Of a stretch of DNA of 8,169 bases, positions 5,482 through 8,169 are shown piece after piece. The translations under genes were made by a program, and so were the position numbers. The stretch is from Candidatus Pacearchaeota archaeon. GTDB lineage: Archaea > Nanoarchaeota > Nanoarchaeia > Pacearchaeales > GW2011-AR1. The notes under the pieces are model-generated. The model saw only the letters and a list, made by a program, of their open reading frames with translations, searched no databases and was not told the DNA's origin. Numbering within the stretch: the stretch's first letter is position 1; every line of letters starts with the position of its first letter. The stretch covers positions 1-8,169 of the forward strand of contig NZER01000453.1 of NCBI GenBank assembly GCA_002690445.1, read 5' to 3'.

Positions 5482-5678
5482 GCTTCTTCTTCTTTCTGCG
5501 CCTCATCATTGAGCGCGTCTAGTATTTCGCAAGCATCTTCCAGCAGTGCGATAGTGAATTCCCTTGTCCTTAGTTTTGATTGCCGCAGATCGTCGATTGC
5601 AATGCGCGCCAGCGCTGTCCACTTAGGCGCGTTCACTTTCGTCCTAACCTGCACGGTGTTAACCTCGCCTTTACTCAT
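5478..5678 (-). CDS. Small helical protein of unknown function
   Basis: 66 residues. A short polar N-terminus (MSKGEVNTVQVRTKVNAPKW) leads into two predicted amphipathic helices (about 20-34 and 38-62). The tail is very acidic (KEEEA). No cysteine pair, membrane segment or catalytic motif is visible. The ATG at 5678 has GGAGG six bases upstream, which is the best ribosome site in this cluster, and it overlaps the preceding gene by eight bases. It is coupled to the next gene by ATGA. A protein-protein partner or small regulator is possible. I do not recognise it. Confidence 0.8.
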   Translation of the reverse strand: MSKGEVNTVQVRTKVNAPKWTALARIAIDDLRQSKLRTREFTIALLEDACEILDALNDEAQKEEEA

Positions 5679-5907
5679 TCTTGGCCTCCACTTCCGCGCC
5701 CCCTTCCAGCGCCCTTATGGATGGCGTCTCAACGCAAGGCACGGTCAGCCTGATGTTGCACCACCCATCTTCCATCACTGGATAGAGGGTGTAGTCCCAG
5801 CGTTCACCAAAGTCGCGCTCTAGTATGTACTCTAGACTCTCAGTAAATTCTTCTATTGTTACTGGCTCAATCTTCTGGCCATACAATGACTTCTCTATAA
5901 AACTCAC
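5671..5907 (-). CDS. Hypothetical small acidic protein
   Basis: 78 residues, acidic. PVTIEEFTESLEYILERDFG (15-34) looks like a helix, then DYTLYPVMEDGWCNIRLTVP is likely a beta hairpin, followed by a flexible Glu/Ala-rich end. The two cysteines (about 50 and 58) are not in a clear metal motif. The start is GTG at 5907, giving a GTGA overlap with the preceding stop, with GAGGTG just upstream. The coupling supports expression with its neighbours. No family or function recognised. Confidence 0.78.
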   Translation of the reverse strand: MSFIEKSLYGQKIEPVTIEEFTESLEYILERDFGERWDYTLYPVMEDGWCNIRLTVPCVETPSIRALEGGAEVEAKNE

Positions 5908-6203
5908 GATAGCACCTCACCTTCACTCGTTGTGTATTGATCGACCTCGTCCATGTGTTTGATGTCCTCGTTGTCGCACCTGTAGTCCCTGAGATCATGC
6001 TCGTCCATGTATCTACCGCAACTACACAGGTCGCCTTGTTCCTCTACTGATTCGGTCACCTTGTCGTAGCCCAGCGCGCGCGCTTCCAGTTCAAGCGCCG
6101 TCCAGAACTCAGGCGTGCTCGGCTCAAACTTCAAGGTAGCCACCAACTCGGCTTGGCTACCTGACTCGAAATAAATTTCGGTTGTTGTTGTGTATAAGTT
6201 CAT
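5904..6203 (-). CDS. Small protein with C-terminal zinc-finger-like motif
   Basis: 99 residues. The first half (1-50) has a likely beta-beta-alpha arrangement (TEIYFESGSQAELVATLKFE, then FWTALELEARALGYDKV). The second half holds Cys60, Cys62, His69 and Cys76 in LCSCGRYMDEHDLRDYRCDN, a C-x-C-G-x5-H-x6-C pattern seen in many small phage proteins and probably a zinc site. The end is acidic. The ATG at 6203 lies one base after the preceding TGA (TGATATG) with GGAAGGAAGAAC before it. The role is unknown. The zinc site and context suggest a nucleic-acid or protein-binding early function. Confidence 0.83.
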   Translation of the reverse strand: MNLYTTTTEIYFESGSQAELVATLKFEPSTPEFWTALELEARALGYDKVTESVEEQGDLCSCGRYMDEHDLRDYRCDNEDIKHMDEVDQYTTSEGEVLS

Positions 6204-6204
6204 A

Positions 6205-6396
6205 TCAGTTCTTCCTTCCTAACTCGTCAACTAGCGCGCGCATCCTAGCAGGGATGACGGCAGTCACGTTACAGTCCTCGCAACAGCGCCCCTTCGCTAC
6301 TGGCAGGGCGTTGTGACCGCCGTCCCATATACCGTTGCGGTCAACGCCTATAATCTCTAAACAAATCACGCACATCTGATCCTTTACTTTACTCAT
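6205..6396 (-). CDS. Small zinc-binding phage protein (CxxC...GHNAxPV...CCxxC)
   Basis: 63 residues. MCVICLE gives Cys9 and Cys12; GGHNALPVAKGRCCEDCN gives His28, Cys38, Cys39 and Cys42; a short helix with VIPARMRAL follows. The run C-x2-C ... G-H-N-A-x-P-V-x2-G-R-C-C-x2-C-N is a pattern I recognise from unnamed phage and mobile-element proteins. It is likely a treble-clef or zinc-ribbon fold. It resembles the start of HNH endonucleases, but no catalytic HNH triad is complete, so I do not call a nuclease. The ATG at 6396 shares one base with the upstream TGA (TGATG), and GAGGTGA is the ribosome site. Confidence 0.85.
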   Translation of the reverse strand: MSKVKDQMCVICLEIIGVDRNGIWDGGHNALPVAKGRCCEDCNVTAVIPARMRALVDELGRKN

Positions 6397-6575
6397 CAGT
6401 TCACCTCAACCATGTTCTCGATCCAAAACTCTACCTCATCGACATATAATACCCTGCGGTCTAATGATCTCACTTTGATGTGCTGGTTAAGCAGTTCCAC
6501 TGCTACAGCTTCAGACTCAGCCTCTACCGCAACGTCTACAGTCATCTTCACTTCTGCTCTGTATGTGTATTCCAT
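6396..6575 (-). CDS. Small beta-alpha-beta protein of unknown function
   Basis: 59 residues from the ATG at 6575. The frame extends upstream to 6623, but that would overlap the preceding gene by 44 bases. The 6575 start lies four bases after the preceding stop with GGTGAACTG before it, the same layout as at 6396, so the short form is chosen. YRAEVKMTVDVAVEAESEAV is a strand leading into a helix (EAESEAVAVELLNQHI), followed by a second strand pair (RVLYVDEVEFWI). The V-x-V-x-V-E-A-E-S-E-x-x-A pattern is common in short phage proteins. No catalytic or metal motif is seen. Acidic overall. Confidence 0.78.
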   Translation of the reverse strand: MEYTYRAEVKMTVDVAVEAESEAVAVELLNQHIKVRSLDRRVLYVDEVEFWIENMVEVN

Positions 6576-6579
6576 CAGT

Positions 6580-6762
6580 TCACCACGCCTTCCGTAATAG
6601 ATTTTTTGTAGCTTCAAATTCACGGCGCCGCATGACTATCTCATGGCGCTTCTCGCCGCCTGTCCTGTGCTTGAGCAGGCCTTGCTTCTTGTTCAGAAGC
6701 AGGGTAGCGCCGCACTCGCAACGGTTCCAACCGCTAAAGTATCCAGTAAATTTCTTGTGCAT
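6580..6762 (-). CDS. First gene of the small-protein operon; basic CxC protein
   Basis: 60 residues, strongly basic. RCECGATLLLN (Cys15, Cys17) is followed by Lys/Arg-rich sequence with His32 and His40, then MRRREFEATKNLLRKAW. The CECG knuckle suggests half of a zinc ribbon, with the two histidines as possible partners. The basic charge suits nucleic-acid binding. It is the first gene after the strong predicted promoter, about 75 bases from the expected start site. The ATG at 6762 has GAGGA nine bases upstream. The role is unknown; an early host-interaction or regulatory peptide would be typical for the position. Confidence 0.78.
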   Translation of the reverse strand: MHKKFTGYFSGWNRCECGATLLLNKKQGLLKHRTGGEKRHEIVMRRREFEATKNLLRKAW

Positions 6763-6784
6763 TTCTATTGTTCCTCTACTTTCT

Positions 6785-6799
6785 GCGGATTCTATCCGC
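6785..6799. repeat. Leader hairpin GCGGAT-AGA-ATCCGC
   Basis: A perfect 6-bp inverted repeat with a three-base loop in the 5' leader of the operon, ending about 12 bases before the Shine-Dalgarno of the first gene. It could stabilise the transcript or modulate translation. No T-run follows, so it is not a terminator. Confidence 0.5.
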
Positions 6800-6815
6800 T
6801 CTGCTGATTAGGTTT

Positions 6816-6844
6816 ACCTAGCAAACTAGGTTGTTCAGTACAAC
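6816..6844. promoter_or_regulatory. Two palindromes at the transcription start, possible operators
   Basis: On minus, ACCTAG-TTTG-CTAGGT (6831-6816) is a perfect 6-base inverted repeat lying about +6 to +21. GTTGT-ACTGA-ACAAC (6844-6830) is a second inverted repeat centred on the predicted start at about 6837 and touching the -10 box. Both would place a bound repressor over the start of transcription. Confidence 0.5.
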
Positions 6845-6871
6845 AATAAGGGGGCGAAGCCACGATGTCAA
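6843..6871 (-). promoter_or_regulatory. Strong sigma70-type promoter
   Basis: On minus, a consensus -35 TTGACA (6871-6866), a 17-base spacer and TATTGT (6848-6843), five of six matches to TATAAT except for the fifth-position change pattern. The predicted start is near 6837, giving a leader of about 75 bases before the first gene of the small-protein operon. It is the best promoter in the window. Confidence 0.75.
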
Positions 6872-7088
6872 GGGGATTTAATGCGCTGATATCAGAACAT
6901 TTGAGCCATAATATTTAGCTTGGATACTGGAATATGCATGCTATGCGTTGCCAGTGATCGCCGTTCATGCAGCCTAGCGCAGCCGTAGCGCGCCGTATCT
7001 GTACGCCATGCTGTCAGATACCAGAGCATGTATATACGTGGCGCTATGCTCATGCTATGCGCTGTTGATAGAAACATCTATACAAACA
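6872..7088. other. Non-coding gap upstream of the operon promoter
   Basis: This is part of the 411-base gap between the VWA gene and the first small gene. No convincing gene lies on either strand; a 61-codon minus frame lacks a ribosome site. It contains three copies of GCTATGC (6940-6946, 7043-7049, 7054-7060), the last two 11 bp apart. Two of these sit in an 11-bp repeat CATGCTATGCG (6937-6947 and 7051-7061). An AT-rich patch lies at about 6898-6920. No tRNA was found by eye. Confidence 0.5.
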
Positions 7089-7120
7089 GAGAGCCCATGC
7101 CAATTAAGACATGGGCTCTC
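7089..7120 (-). terminator. Probable intrinsic terminator after the VWA gene
   Basis: A perfect 11-bp stem, GAGAGCCCATG with its complement, around a 10-base loop (7100-7109). On minus the stem is followed by TGTTTGTAT, a weak T-tract. It lies 54 bases past the VWA stop and before the operon promoter, where a terminator would be expected. The long loop and interrupted T-run lower confidence. Confidence 0.55.
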
Positions 7121-7135
7121 GCTCGCCGCCTCTCT

Positions 7136-7166
7136 GGCGCGCCGCTTGTACGGCGCGCCGCTTGTA
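7136..7166. repeat. Tandem duplicate GGCGCGCCGCTTGTA
   Basis: Two exact 15-base copies (7136-7150 and 7152-7166) separated by one base, i.e. a 16-base period, lie just after the VWA stop. Each starts with the palindrome GGCGCGCC, so the two copies can also pair as an 8-bp, all-GC hairpin with an 8-base loop. Confidence 0.65.
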
Positions 7167-7173
7167 TTGTTTG

Positions 7174-8169
7174 TTATCCGATTGCCTCGAAGATCATGGT
7201 TCCCATCTTGTCGAAGTCGTCGTCACTTGTGATCGCTACTATTGGCGCTTCTGGACATGCTCGCTTGTATACTTCGACTAGTGAGTCAGCCATAGAGTCA
7301 TCGGCCACTATTATTACAACAAAGCGCATACCCTGCTGGACTAGCTTGTCCATCTCCCTGACAGCGCAGTCAAAATCATCGGGACTACCATCAGTTATCA
7401 TGATGCCGAGCGCGCCGTCTATGTCGTCGCCTACCCGCTCGCCAAGCGCGGCCAGCGCTGAACACATCGGAGTACTTTTGCCGTCTATAGAACCGTTGCG
7501 CCTATGGCCGCAAGACCGTCTACATCTACACGGTAGACAGCGGCATACTGGCATCTCGCCAGCGGCCACGCTATATATGTCTACCTTATGACTGGCAACA
7601 TCAGCGGCGCCGCTTGTCGCCTTGCCTGTCCACGCCATAACTTCAGCGCTGATACCTTGACTGATAGCGGCGGCGGCTTGCCATGCCAGCTCACCGTTGT
7701 AGGTCTCGAAGCACTTTTTATATGCGCTCTCAGGATGATGCCAGCATCCCATGCTATTGCTAGCGTCTACAGATACGATGACCTTGCCTTGATTGGTAGG
7801 CGGCGTCTCGAATATTTCCATGTCGCCGATACCTAGCCGCCATGCATCGCTGGCCACTAGATTACCTTCGGTAGACATACCGCCAGCAGATACGCTCTGT
7901 AATCCTTCGAGCACTAAGTCAGCATTTTTTGTGAGCGCTAGCGGCGCGCTTGCGGCGTCGCCGTTGTCAATAATATTTGTGTGCTCTGTACTGGCGGCGG
8001 CTAGTTCTTCGCTTTGCTCGCGCTCCAAAACTCGCTCGTGCCAATCGGCATCACGTTCAAGTTGTTTCCATGCGTCGTCATCTTCGGCACTATGCTCTGG
8101 CGTATCTTCGCGCTCGCCGCCTTGCTCGTCGCCTTGCTCGTCGCCTTGCTCGTCGCCTTGCTCGTCGCC
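7174..8169 (-). CDS. VWA-domain protein with MIDAS site, CobT-like (5' end beyond right edge)
   Basis: 331 visible codons to TAA at 7176-7174; the frame is open to the right edge, so the N-terminus is missing and a TTG at 8028 is not the start. Visible order: GDEQ tetrapeptide repeats (1-17), an acidic linker, a domain from about 85, then the VWA domain from about 128. VSVDASNSMG (D135, S137, S139), the Thr of KSTPM (T233) and ITDGSPDD (D260) complete the MIDAS metal site. VWA proteins with acidic linkers include CobT, which works with the AAA+ ATPase CobS; phages carry relatives often annotated cobalamin-related, more likely chaperone-type. Visible residues 209-220 are an odd CRCLPCRCRRSC run, where a shifted frame reads more naturally, suggesting two compensating frameshifts. 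The CobT link is inference. Confidence 0.88.
   Translation of the reverse strand, partial: GDEQGDEQGDEQGDEQGGEREDTPEHSAEDDDAWKQLERDADWHERVLEREQSEELAAASTEHTNIIDNGDAASAPLALTKNADLVLEGLQSVSAGGMSTEGNLVASDAWRLGIGDMEIFETPPTNQGKVIVSVDASNSMGCWHHPESAYKKCFETYNGELAWQAAAAISQGISAEVMAWTGKATSGAADVASHKVDIYSVAAGEMPVCRCLPCRCRRSCGHRRNGSIDGKSTPMCSALAALGERVGDDIDGALGIMITDGSPDDFDCAVREMDKLVQQGMRFVVIIVADDSMADSLVEVYKRACPEAPIVAITSDDDFDKMGTMIFEAIG
8119..8169. repeat. 12-base tandem repeat encoding GDEQ
   Basis: Four exact copies of GCCTTGCTCGTC plus three bases of a fifth (8119-8166, then 8167-8169) run to the window edge. They encode Gly-Asp-Glu-Gln repeats in the acidic part of the VWA protein. Exact identity at the DNA level points to recent expansion by slippage, and the array may continue outside the window. 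Confidence 0.9.

Noticed and set aside
6205..6396. HNH endonuclease
   Set aside because: Cysteine pairs and a GHNA motif resemble the HNH scaffold, but the protein is short and the catalytic His/Asn/His set is not complete.
6892..7077. 61-codon minus-strand open frame in the non-coding gap
   Set aside because: No ribosome site before its ATG or internal ATGs, odd composition, and no overlap or spacing pattern like the real genes here.
7028..7591. 187-codon plus-strand open frame
   Set aside because: Antisense to the VWA gene with its intact MIDAS motif, and Ser/Ala/Ile-rich as expected of a shadow frame; it also runs through the terminator-like hairpin.

Overview
The window looks like part of the early/middle region of a tailed bacteriophage or prophage genome from an unidentified bacterial host. 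Every supported gene lies on the minus strand. Genes are very small and tightly packed, most joined by ATGA, GTGA, TGATG or TAGTG stop-start overlaps. Recognisable proteins are DNA-replication and recombination types, and no ribosomal, metabolic or tRNA gene is seen. GC content is moderate and GCGC-rich. No integrase, capsid or packaging gene is visible, so phage is the best reading but a plasmid or integrated element is not excluded.

Reading in the direction of transcription (right to left): (i) 8169-7174 is the 3' part of a large von Willebrand A (VWA) protein with a complete MIDAS metal site, preceded by an acidic linker and GDEQ tetrapeptide repeats that run off the right edge. The layout resembles CobT-like proteins. 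(ii) 7173-6763 is a non-coding gap. It holds a duplicated 16-mer, a terminator-like hairpin, a nearly consensus sigma70 promoter (TTGACA-N17-TATTGT) and palindromes around the predicted start site. (iii) 6762-4713 is a run of ten very small genes, six of them with clustered Cys/His that suggest zinc ribbons or knuckles. One of these (5094-5270) is only 58 codons long. (iv) A second probable promoter (TTGACG-N18-TATGAT) followed by a 17-bp palindrome lies at 4741-4688, just before the next block. (v) 4676-1257 holds a plasmid/phage accessory protein with a TTVLxPxEY-type C-terminus, a helix-turn-helix protein, a possible single-strand-binding protein, a Cas4/RecB-like PD-(D/E)XK exonuclease, a small zinc protein, and a RepA-like RecA-fold ATPase that is probably the replicative helicase. 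(vi) 1272-1 has a protein with a TubC-type docking-like N-terminus and a zinc-like C-terminus, a 26-residue zinc-knuckle-like microprotein tucked exactly between two ATGA junctions, and a partial unknown protein leaving the left edge.

Together the left half looks like a replication/recombination module: helicase, exonuclease, possible SSB and small DNA-binding helpers. It is fed by two promoters and preceded by a cassette of small, mostly zinc-binding early proteins. The most interesting points are the 26-aa microprotein, the density of zinc-like miniproteins, the paired promoter-plus-palindrome architecture, and a Cys/Arg-rich stretch in the VWA domain that looks like a compensated frameshift. 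Nothing here proves a new defence or mobile system.
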